7,827 bases of DNA from Lachnospiraceae bacterium. Its GTDB lineage: Bacteria; Bacillota_A; Clostridia; Lachnospirales; Lachnospiraceae. Numbering within the stretch: position 1 is the first letter of the stretch; each line of letters opens with the position of its first letter. Shown one piece after another: positions 1-5,056 of this stretch. The translations under genes were made by a program, and so were the position numbers. The stretch is from the NCBI GenBank assembly GCA_016291475.1, contig JAEEXJ010000124.1, forward strand, positions 1 to 7,827, in the 5' to 3' direction. The notes beneath the pieces are model-generated. The model was not told the origin of the DNA. It was given only the letters and a program-made list of their open reading frames with translations, and did not search any database.

Positions 1-422
1 GGAAGGCATTTTTGTTTACGGTGATTGCAGGAGAAGTCCTTCTCGGCGCCGCTGCCCTGATCGGGATCTGGCATACGGGCGAGCTGATCCGGATTTTCCG
101 GGATGATCCGGAGGTTGTAAGAATCGGAACATTGGCTCTGACGATGCAGTTTATCGGGCAGATGTTTCAGCCGCTTTCCGTCTGCACCAACATGCTGTTT
201 CAAAGTGTGGGCAAGTCGGGAATTGCGACATTGATGTCTATGCTCAGAAGCGGTCTGTTCTTTTTGCCGGTACTGTTGATTTCATCGGCAGCGTTCGGGC
301 TCACCGGAGTTCAGTGCTCGCAGGGGATTTCGGATATACTGACCATGTTTGTGGCAGTTCCTTTTGTGATTGCTTTTTTGCGCGAAATGAAGAGGATGGA
401 AGAAGAAACGGTAACAATGTAG
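1..422 (+). CDS. MATE family efflux transporter, C-terminal fragment (5' end outside window)
   Basis: This is the last 139 codons, read from the AAG at position 3, of an open frame that enters from the left edge; the stop is TAG at 420-422. MATE proteins are 12-helix inner-membrane antiporters that export drugs or metabolites using Na+ or H+ gradients. The visible part is very hydrophobic and has the look of the last MATE helices: a helix ending in GIWHTGEL, a soluble stretch IFRDDPEVVRIG, a helix containing QPLSVCTNMLFQSVGKSG (in MATEs this region typically reads FQAxGK), then LRSGLFFLPVLLI and a final helix ending in a charged tail, REMKRMEEE. A full protein would be about 440-460 residues, so roughly two thirds is missing. 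The frame is intact. Proline codons are mostly CCG and never CCC, unlike the genes after 1213. The next gene starts 28 nt later with its own ribosome binding site. The substrate cannot be inferred. Confidence 0.85.
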   Translation, partial: KAFLFTVIAGEVLLGAAALIGIWHTGELIRIFRDDPEVVRIGTLALTMQFIGQMFQPLSVCTNMLFQSVGKSGIATLMSMLRSGLFFLPVLLISSAAFGLTGVQCSQGISDILTMFVAVPFVIAFLREMKRMEEETVTM

Positions 423-450
423 GCGGATATTTCAAAAGGAGGAATACGGA

Positions 451-1086
451 ATGAACCTGAGAAAAAAAGTGAGCTTTATTTTAAACGGAATGATCGTGGT
501 TTTTGTTGTGATCGGGACAGCGCTGCTGTTTTGGAATGTGAGAAGCGTTTCGGAATTTTCTGAGGCATTTACTGAGCATTTCAAATACTTCACCATTCTT
601 TCGAATGTATTGTGCGGGGTCACTGCTTTTCTGAAGTTGATCAGTGATTTGAAGGGAGAAGAGGATAGATATGTGCTGCTCAAATATATCAGTGCGGTAG
701 CTGTTGCTCTCACTTTTCTGATCGTGGCGGGCTTTCTGCAACCATTATATCCGGAAAGGAATATGTACCGACGTTGGAATTTCTGGTTTCATCTTGTGGT
801 TCCGGTTATTGGCGTGACAGAGTTTCTTGTGCGAAAGGCTGTAATTCCGTTTCGATATACTTTTTTCACGGTGCTTACCTGTCTGATTTACGGAATCGTA
901 TATCTTGGAAATAATTTGATCAACGGAGTTGGTGAAGGCCCAAAGAATGACTGGTACGGATTTATGAGGTGGGGAGTGCCGGCGGCTTTCGGTATTTTCG
1001 GAGGCATCATCATTCTGGCATGGCTGATTGCCATTATTCTCAGACTGCCGCATCGGAAAACTGCTGCAGGGCAGGGAACAAAATAA
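451..1086 (+). CDS. Six-helix integral membrane protein, Pr6Pr-like
   Basis: A 211-residue membrane protein with about six predicted helices, near residues 8-28, 44-65, 75-98, 111-128, 134-155 and 175-197, and a basic C-terminal tail. The segment FKYFTILSNVL (44-54), the FHLVVPV stretch with His114 and Pro118, and NDWYGF (166-171) resemble the Pr6Pr/FAR-17a-like membrane family, whose biochemical role is not established in bacteria. The assignment rests on recalled motif patterns, not an alignment. The ATG at 451 is well supported by the Shine-Dalgarno AAAGGAGG at 435-442, eight bases upstream. The gene follows the MATE gene by 28 nt and shares its CCG-rich proline usage, so the two are probably co-transcribed. 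No terminator with a U-tract is seen after it. An uncharacterised polytopic membrane protein is the safe minimum call. Confidence 0.72.
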   Translation: MNLRKKVSFILNGMIVVFVVIGTALLFWNVRSVSEFSEAFTEHFKYFTILSNVLCGVTAFLKLISDLKGEEDRYVLLKYISAVAVALTFLIVAGFLQPLYPERNMYRRWNFWFHLVVPVIGVTEFLVRKAVIPFRYTFFTVLTCLIYGIVYLGNNLINGVGEGPKNDWYGFMRWGVPAAFGIFGGIIILAWLIAIILRLPHRKTAAGQGTK

Positions 1087-1100
1087 TATGGAATAAGGAG

Positions 1101-1116
1101 ATCTGTGCGGACAGAT
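1101..1116 (+). other. Small perfect stem-loop in the spacer before the aminotransferase gene
   Basis: ATCTGT (1101-1106) pairs perfectly with ACAGAT (1111-1116) across a GCGG loop. An outer GGAAT (1090-1094) / ATTCC (1124-1128) pair could enclose it. No T-run follows, so this is not a standard intrinsic terminator. It could be a 3'-end processing or stabilising structure for the upstream transcript, or chance. Confidence 0.3.
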
Positions 1117-1148
1117 GCGATGTATTCCGCTATAAGTTTTACAGCCTC

Positions 1149-1177
1149 TTGATATATTCTACATTTTTAGGTAAAAT
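1149..1177 (+). promoter_or_regulatory. Sigma-A type promoter for the aminotransferase-patatin operon
   Basis: TTGATA (1149-1154) and TAAAAT (1172-1177) are separated by exactly 17 bp, and each matches five of six consensus bases. Transcription would start near 1184 and leave a leader of about 29 nt with the ribosome binding site at 1199-1206. This start point argues against the upstream in-frame GTG at 1183 as initiator. No operator is recognised. Confidence 0.65.
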
Positions 1178-1198
1178 AATAGGTGATTTTACGCAAGA

Positions 1199-1206
1199 AA
1201 GGAAGG
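1199..1206 (+). promoter_or_regulatory. Ribosome binding site fixing the aminotransferase start
   Basis: AAGGAAGG lies six bases before the ATG at 1213. The alternative in-frame GTG at 1183 has no Shine-Dalgarno and would coincide with the predicted transcription start, so the shorter form is preferred. Confidence 0.7.
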
Positions 1207-1212
1207 AAACAA

Positions 1213-2403
1213 ATGTTAGTTCAGAAGTATAAAGATATGCTTTCGGCCAAATCTGTTATTCGGCAGCTTTCCGAATTCGCGACAGCGCGCGGTCAGGAGA
1301 TCGGATATGAGAATGTATTTGACTACAGCCTCGGAAATCCTTCGGTTCCGGTTCCCGATGCCATCAATGAGACCATGATAAAGCTTCTTCAGACCATGGA
1401 TTCCAGATCCCTTCACGGCTATTCTCCCAATCCCGGTCTTCCCGAGGCCAGAGATGCTGTTGCCGCTTCTTTAAAGCGCAGATTCGGAATTGATTACAAA
1501 AGAGAGCATATCTTTATGACCAGTGCGGCTGCTTCCGCGCTTGCACATGCATTCAGGCTTGTAGCTCAGGATGGTGACGAGATCATCACCTTTGCTCCGT
1601 TTTTCCCGGAGTATAGACCTTATGTGAATCTCACCGGTGCTGAGCTTAAGGTGGTAAGCCCCGATACTCAGACTTTTCAGATCAATTTCGATGAATTCGA
1701 AAAAATGATAAATGAGAAGACCATGGCGGTCCTTATCAATACTCCCAACAACCCTTCGGGAATAGTATATTCCGAAGAGACTGTAAAGAGGCTGTCCGAC
1801 ATCCTCAGAGAAGCGCAGAATAAGTATTCTCATGCCATCTACATCATCTCCGACGAGCCTTACAGAGAGATTGTTTTTGACGGAAAAGAAGCTCCCGTGA
1901 TCGCGAAATTCTATGATAATACCATCAGCTGCTATTCCTTCTCCAAGTCGCTTTCACTTCCCGGAGAAAGGATCGGTTATATGGCCGTCAATCCCGCAGC
2001 TGAGGGAGCGGATCTTATGGTTAACATGGCGGTTCAGATCTCAAGAGGGATCGGACATAACTGTCCTTCTTCGATAATGCAGAGAGCCATTGCGGAAAAC
2101 ATCGACCTTACTGCAGATCTTTCCGTATATGAGACCAATATGAACCTTATCTATGACAAGCTGGTAGAGCTGGGCTTTACCGTTGTGCGTCCCGGGGGAA
2201 CCTTCTATATTTTCCCTAAGGCACTTGAAGAAGACTCGGTTGCATTTTGTCAGAAGGCACTTAAATACGATCTTGTACTTGTTCCCGGAGACAGCTTCGG
2301 CGCTCCCGGATTTTTCAGGATGGCTTACTGCATAGATACAGAGAAGGTTAAGAGATCATTGCCCGTTCTCGAGAAGTTTGTAAAAGAAGAGTATGGCAGA
2401 TAA
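1213..2403 (+). CDS. Pyridoxal phosphate-dependent class I/II aminotransferase
   Basis: A 396-residue cytoplasmic fold-type I PLP enzyme that should move an amino group between an amino acid and a 2-oxo acid. From the ATG at 1213, the visible landmarks are DYSLGNPSVPVP near the N-terminus (substrate-binding Gly-Asn-Pro loop), HGYSPNPGLPEAR, NTPNNPSG (176-183, with the cofactor-contacting Asn180), SDEPYREI (Asp214 for the pyridine nitrogen, Tyr217), the Schiff-base Lys245 in SFSKSLSLPGERIGY, and Arg369 in GFFRMAYC, which should bind the substrate carboxylate. Length and motif order fit aspartate/alanine/aromatic-type aminotransferases of subgroup I-gamma; the exact substrate cannot be read from the sequence. 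The stop codon overlaps the ribosome binding site of the patatin gene, so the two are co-transcribed. Proline is mostly CCC, in contrast to the genes before 1087. The enzyme class is certain; the substrate is open. Confidence 0.93.
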   Translation: MLVQKYKDMLSAKSVIRQLSEFATARGQEIGYENVFDYSLGNPSVPVPDAINETMIKLLQTMDSRSLHGYSPNPGLPEARDAVAASLKRRFGIDYKREHIFMTSAAASALAHAFRLVAQDGDEIITFAPFFPEYRPYVNLTGAELKVVSPDTQTFQINFDEFEKMINEKTMAVLINTPNNPSGIVYSEETVKRLSDILREAQNKYSHAIYIISDEPYREIVFDGKEAPVIAKFYDNTISCYSFSKSLSLPGERIGYMAVNPAAEGADLMVNMAVQISRGIGHNCPSSIMQRAIAENIDLTADLSVYETNMNLIYDKLVELGFTVVRPGGTFYIFPKALEEDSVAFCQKALKYDLVLVPGDSFGAPGFFRMAYCIDTEKVKRSLPVLEKFVKEEYGR

Positions 2404-2415
2404 GGAGATTTTGAG

Positions 2416-3273
2416 ATGATAAACGGAGGACTTGTTCTTGAAGGCGGGGGGATGAAGGGACTGTTCACGGCGGGAGTTCTTGATTTTCTCATGGATAAAA
2501 AGATCATGTTCTCGTCCGTATACGGTGTATCCGCGGGTGCATGCCATATGACCAGTTATATCTCGGGTCAGAGAGGCAGGGCTTTTGATATAAGTGTGGA
2601 TTATCTCGATACCAGATGGTATTGCGGAATTCCTTCGCTTCTGACCACCGGAAATCTGTTCAATACCGATATAGCCTACGGTCTGGTTCCGGACACACTC
2701 AATCCCTTCGATCACGAAGCATATGAGAAGTATGAGGGTAAGGCGTATGCCGTCGTTACCGATGTAGAGACCGGAAAGCCTGAGTACATGCGTCTTAAAA
2801 ACTGCCGCGGAAAGAATATGGATAAGCTCAGAGCTTCCGCATCCCTTCCTCTTGTGGCAAACATGGTAAATGTCGGAGGCAAAAAATATCTGGACGGAGG
2901 TCTGAGCGATGCGATTCCTCTCGAAAGATCCATAAAGGCCGGCAATGAGAAGAATCTGGTGGTACTTACCAAGGAAGTGGGGTATATAAGAAAGCCCATT
3001 CCCGCATATGAGCTTGCGGCTTTGAAACTGAGATACGCGGCATATCCCCATGTATGGAAGCTGATGCAAAACCGTGACGTAAGATATAATGAGCAGCTTA
3101 AATTCCTGTCCGAGATGGAAAAAGAAGGCAGGGCACTTATCATCCGACCTCAGGAAAAGAGTGAGACCAAGAGGATAGATAAAAACCCGGAACATCTGAA
3201 AAATCTATATAACGAAGGTTACACGGAGGCTGAGAAAAATTACGAAAAAATAGCCGCGTACTTCGGATTATAA
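2416..3273 (+). CDS. Patatin-like phospholipase (YjjU-like serine lipid acyl hydrolase)
   Basis: A 285-residue patatin-family hydrolase. The oxyanion loop EGGGMKG (9-15), the nucleophile elbow GVSAG with Ser39, and the dyad Asp160 in YLDGGLSDAIP are all present, so the Ser-Asp catalytic pair is intact. The stretch RASASLPLVA (139-148) matches the conserved segment before the Asp motif. The arrangement and length resemble E. coli YjjU and related predicted phospholipases with a short C-terminal extension. No signal peptide is seen, so it should act in the cytoplasm on membrane lipid or acyl esters; the physiological substrate is unknown. The start ATG at 2416 follows TAAGGAG (2401-2407), which includes the stop codon of the aminotransferase gene, and the gap is only 12 nt. 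That indicates one operon and possible translational coupling. No intrinsic terminator is evident after the stop. Confidence 0.9.
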   Translation: MINGGLVLEGGGMKGLFTAGVLDFLMDKKIMFSSVYGVSAGACHMTSYISGQRGRAFDISVDYLDTRWYCGIPSLLTTGNLFNTDIAYGLVPDTLNPFDHEAYEKYEGKAYAVVTDVETGKPEYMRLKNCRGKNMDKLRASASLPLVANMVNVGGKKYLDGGLSDAIPLERSIKAGNEKNLVVLTKEVGYIRKPIPAYELAALKLRYAAYPHVWKLMQNRDVRYNEQLKFLSEMEKEGRALIIRPQEKSETKRIDKNPEHLKNLYNEGYTEAEKNYEKIAAYFGL

Positions 3274-3332
3274 TGTGACGCATATGTCATAAATCAGGAA
3301 ACTGAGGTTGTCATAATACGAAAACATAAGTT

Positions 3333-3361
3333 TTGCCAAAACGTGAAATTTCCCGTAAAAT
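3333..3361 (+). promoter_or_regulatory. Candidate distal promoter (P1) for the Lys-rich DUF6465-like gene
   Basis: TTGCCA (3333-3338) and TAAAAT (3356-3361) are 17 bp apart, with five of six consensus bases in each hexamer. The expected start is near 3368. The -35 lies inside the near-palindrome GTTTTGCCAAAAC (3330-3342), which could be an operator or chance in AT-rich DNA. Confidence 0.42.
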
Positions 3362-3373
3362 GGGCATTCTTCG

Positions 3374-3402
3374 TTGACAAATAATAATCGTTATACTAAA
3401 CT
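3374..3402 (+). promoter_or_regulatory. Candidate proximal promoter (P2) for the Lys-rich DUF6465-like gene
   Basis: A perfect TTGACA (3374-3379) is followed after 17 bp by TAAACT (3397-3402), a four-of-six -10. TATACT at 3392-3397 is a better hexamer but is only 12 bp away, too close for normal sigma-A spacing. Transcription would start near 3409, immediately before a GAGGG/CCCTC stem-loop. Confidence 0.5.
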
Positions 3403-3412
3403 CGATTTTGTT

Positions 3413-3427
3413 GAGGGGACATCCCTC
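3413..3427 (+). promoter_or_regulatory. Stem-loop at the predicted 5' end of the DUF6465-like mRNA
   Basis: GAGGG (3413-3417) and CCCTC (3423-3427) pair around a GACAT loop, about four bases after the predicted P2 start. A 5'-terminal hairpin of this kind can protect a transcript from decay. TCCCT (3422-3426) is also complementary to AGGGA (3459-3463) in the ribosome binding site, so an alternative pairing is possible. Confidence 0.35.
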
Positions 3428-3470
3428 TGAGGAGTTTATAAGGATTGGTATTGATAGAAGGGAGATTATT

Positions 3471-3824
3471 ATGGCAGTCGAAAAGAAGTCCATTGCTAAG
3501 CCCGAAGTTAAGGCTGAGGCAGCTGTAAAGGCAGAGAAGAAGCCTGCGGCTAAGAAGACCGCAGCCAAGAAGGCTACCGCCAAGAAGCCCGCGGAAAAGA
3601 AAACCGCAGCTAAGAAGGCTGATCTTAAGGCTAAGGTTGTTCTTCAGCTTAGTGACGGAAGAGAATATACTGAAGCAGATCTTATAGGCAATGCTAAGAA
3701 CGTTTGGCAGTATGACCTTGGCAAGAAGACTGCAGATCTCACAAAGGTAGAGCTTTACGTTAAGCCCGAGGATAACAAGGTTTATTATGTAATGAACGAT
3801 ATCGAGGGCGATTTCAATCTTTAA
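3471..3824 (+). CDS. Lys/Ala-rich histone H1-like tail with DUF6465-like C-terminal domain
   Basis: A 117-residue basic protein in two parts. Residues 1-50 are Lys/Ala-rich and contain a clear five-residue period from 23 to 50 (KKPAA, KKTAA, KKATA, KKPAE, KKTAA, KKA), like the disordered DNA-binding tails of histone H1 and some bacterial nucleoid proteins. Residues 52-117 form a compact domain with VVLQLSDGREYTEADL, an AKNVWQYDLG stretch and VELYVKPEDNKVYYVMND. I recall this pattern as DUF6465, mostly in Lachnospiraceae. No function is established; nucleic-acid binding is an inference from the tail. The ATG at 3471 is chosen because AGAAGGGAG (3456-3464) precedes it. An in-frame TTG at 3408 has no ribosome binding site and sits at the predicted transcription start. 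A strong terminator follows, so it is probably a one-gene unit. Confidence 0.82.
   Translation: MAVEKKSIAKPEVKAEAAVKAEKKPAAKKTAAKKATAKKPAEKKTAAKKADLKAKVVLQLSDGREYTEADLIGNAKNVWQYDLGKKTADLTKVELYVKPEDNKVYYVMNDIEGDFNL
3537..3620 (+). repeat. Imperfect 15-bp tandem coding repeat (KKxAA units)
   Basis: About five and a half imperfect 15-bp units, each beginning with two lysine codons (mostly AAGAAG) followed by Pro/Thr/Ala codons, encode residues 23-50 of the Lys-rich protein. Such in-frame arrays can change in copy number by replication slippage. Confidence 0.7.
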
Positions 3825-3844
3825 TCCCATCCAAATATATAACC

Positions 3845-3883
3845 GGCCGCTTCGGAACCTCCGGAGCGGTCTTTTTTTATTTT
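3845..3883 (+). terminator. Rho-independent terminator after the DUF6465-like gene
   Basis: An 11-bp GC-rich stem, GGCCGCTTCGG (3845-3855) with CCGGAGCGGTC (3861-3871), contains two G-T wobble pairs and a five-base AACCT loop. It is followed directly by seven T and then A and more T. It lies 20 nt after the stop codon and insulates the chaperone operon from upstream transcription. Confidence 0.9.
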
Positions 3884-3911
3884 TCTTTAATGATATTTCA
3901 TAAATGATATG

Positions 3912-3940
3912 TTGACACCGCAGTTTAGGAGTGCTAATTT
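3912..3940 (+). promoter_or_regulatory. Promoter of the hrcA-grpE-dnaK-dnaJ operon
   Basis: A perfect -35 TTGACA (3912-3917) is followed after 17 bp by TAATTT (3935-3940). That is a weak -10 hexamer but carries the extended TGn element (TGC, 3932-3934). Transcription should start near 3947, a few bases before the CIRCE. The -10 overlaps a CIRCE-like half-site at 3929-3937. No other convincing promoter is seen in this spacer. Confidence 0.65.
3929..3937 (+). promoter_or_regulatory. Additional CIRCE half-site overlapping the extended -10
   Basis: GAGTGCTAA is identical to the right arm of the CIRCE that starts 26 bp upstream of it in the other orientation sense, and lies 44 bp before that arm's own copy at 3973. 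No good left arm exists at the normal nine-base spacing. It overlaps the TGC-TAATTT of the promoter, where a bound repressor would block polymerase directly. Confidence 0.55.
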
Positions 3941-3954
3941 AGTTTTTGAAGATG

Positions 3955-3981
3955 TTAGCACTCTTTTAAATCGAGTGCTAA
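3955..3981 (+). promoter_or_regulatory. CIRCE operator (HrcA binding site)
   Basis: TTAGCACTC (3955-3963), a nine-base spacer, and GAGTGCTAA (3973-3981) match the CIRCE consensus in all 18 arm positions; flanking G and C extend the inverted repeat to ten bases per arm. It lies just downstream of the predicted start point and 28 nt before hrcA, so HrcA should repress its own operon here. The same sequence would form a hairpin in the mRNA leader. Confidence 0.97.
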
Positions 3982-4009
3982 CAGAGGGGATAAGAAGGGA
4001 GGTACGGAT

Positions 4010-5038
4010 ATGGAAATGGATGAAAGAAAAGCCACAATACTTCAGGCAATCATCCGCAACTATCTTGAAACCGGCGAGCCTGTCGGAAGCAGGACCATAT
4101 CAAAGTACACCGATCTTAACCTTAGTTCGGCAACCATCAGAAATGAGATGGCGGACCTTGAGGAGATGGGCTATATCATCCAGCCGCATACTTCCGCCGG
4201 ACGTATTCCTTCCGATAAGGGATACAGATTTTACGTAGATACCATGATGGAAGCCAAGGACAGAGAGATATCCGAGATGAAGAAGGTCCTTATGGAACGC
4301 CAGGACAAACTCGAGGATATGCTCAAAGGGGTTGTTAAGCTCCTTGCCAAGGATACACAGTATGCGTCTTTGATAACCGCACCCAGTGCAAACCGGAACA
4401 AGCTGAAATTCATTCAGCTGTCCAGGATAGATGATGAACATCTTCTGACCGTCATCGTTAAGGAAGGAAATGTCATCAAGAACAAGGTTGTTAACATCAC
4501 CGAACCGGTTAATGAGGAAACGCTCCTCAAGCTGAATCTGATGCTTAACACTCAGCTTTCGGGTATGACCATGGATGAAATATCACTTTCCATGATCACG
4601 GGCCTTAAGGCCCAGGCGGGATCCCATTCGGGAGTGATTTCCGAAGTTATCGATGCGGTGGCCGAGGCAATCTCTGCGGAAGAAGATCTTAAGGTTTATA
4701 CCAGCGGAGCGAATAATATACTTAAATATCCCGAACTCAGCGATAATTCCGAAAAGGCAGGTCACCTGATCAATACCTTCGAAGAAAGAGAAGGGCTTGA
4801 GGAACTGATAATCGGCGGTGAGGATGGAGATGAAGCCATCAAAGTTTATATAGGAAGTGAGAATAAGGTAAGCGGCATGGAAGATTGCAGTGTCGTAACC
4901 GCAACCTATGAACTTGAAGGCGGAATGAAGGGAACAATTGGTATCGTCGGACCAAAGCGAATGGATTACGACAAGGTTGTGGGAACCCTGAAGTCCTTAA
5001 GAAGCGGACTCGACGATCTGTATAAAAAAGATAACTAG
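4010..5038 (+). CDS. hrcA: Heat-inducible transcription repressor HrcA
   Basis: A 342-residue repressor that binds CIRCE as a dimer and shuts off chaperone genes; in studied species its activity depends on GroEL. The N-terminal winged helix-turn-helix is clear: MDERKATILQAIIRNYLETG, then GEPVGSRTISKYT and LSSATIRNEMADLEEMGYI (39-57), followed by the hallmark HTSAGRIPSDKGYRFYV (60-76). The remainder matches the HrcA GAF-like and dimerisation regions and ends with the conserved GIVGPKRMDYDKVV (311-324). Length is normal for the family. ATG at 4010 is chosen because GGGAGG (3997-4002) lies seven bases upstream; ATG at 4016 would be too far away. It is first in the operon, directly behind its own operator, so it is autoregulated. 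grpE begins 18 nt after the stop. Confidence 0.97.
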   Translation: MEMDERKATILQAIIRNYLETGEPVGSRTISKYTDLNLSSATIRNEMADLEEMGYIIQPHTSAGRIPSDKGYRFYVDTMMEAKDREISEMKKVLMERQDKLEDMLKGVVKLLAKDTQYASLITAPSANRNKLKFIQLSRIDDEHLLTVIVKEGNVIKNKVVNITEPVNEETLLKLNLMLNTQLSGMTMDEISLSMITGLKAQAGSHSGVISEVIDAVAEAISAEEDLKVYTSGANNILKYPELSDNSEKAGHLINTFEEREGLEELIIGGEDGDEAIKVYIGSENKVSGMEDCSVVTATYELEGGMKGTIGIVGPKRMDYDKVVGTLKSLRSGLDDLYKKDN

Positions 5039-5056
5039 AAAGGATCTGTTCATCAA
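5036..5056 (+). promoter_or_regulatory. Weak, widely spaced ribosome binding site for grpE
   Basis: The only Shine-Dalgarno-like bases before grpE are AAAGGA (5038-5043), overlapping the end of hrcA and about 13 bases from the ATG. That is longer than optimal and weaker than the AAGGAGG of dnaK, consistent with lower GrpE synthesis or coupling to hrcA translation. Confidence 0.5.

Noticed and set aside
1183..1212. Longer aminotransferase beginning at GTG 1183
   Set aside because: No ribosome binding site, and it coincides with the predicted transcription start; ATG 1213 has AAGGAAGG at good spacing.
2356..3195. 279-codon open frame on the minus strand opposite the patatin gene
   Set aside because: It lies entirely opposite the aminotransferase end and the patatin gene, which has intact catalytic motifs. 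The translation matches no recognisable family and no ribosome binding site was seen; it is a codon-bias shadow.
3276..3316. TGTCATAA direct repeat (3285-3292 and 3309-3316) and the TGAC-GCATAT-GTCA dyad after the patatin gene
   Set aside because: Short, AT-rich, without a T-run, and not aligned with any promoter; treated as chance.
3351..3369. Possible terminator CCC-GTAAAAT-GGG after the patatin gene
   Set aside because: Only a three-base-pair stem, with no following T-run; it overlaps the -10 of a better promoter candidate.
3375..3397. Fur-box-like sequence (ATAATCGTTAT core) over the proximal promoter of the DUF6465-like gene
   Set aside because: The core matches 10 of 11 bases but the full 19-bp box only about 13, in very AT-rich DNA, and the neighbouring gene has no iron connection.
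3408..3470. N-terminal extension of the Lys-rich protein from TTG 3408
   Set aside because: It lies at the predicted transcription start with no Shine-Dalgarno; ATG 3471 has AGAAGGGAG upstream and starts the recognisable protein.
3909..4238. 109-codon + strand frame overlapping the hrcA promoter and start
   Set aside because: It runs through the promoter and CIRCE and out of frame into the hrcA helix-turn-helix; the translation has no recognisable features.
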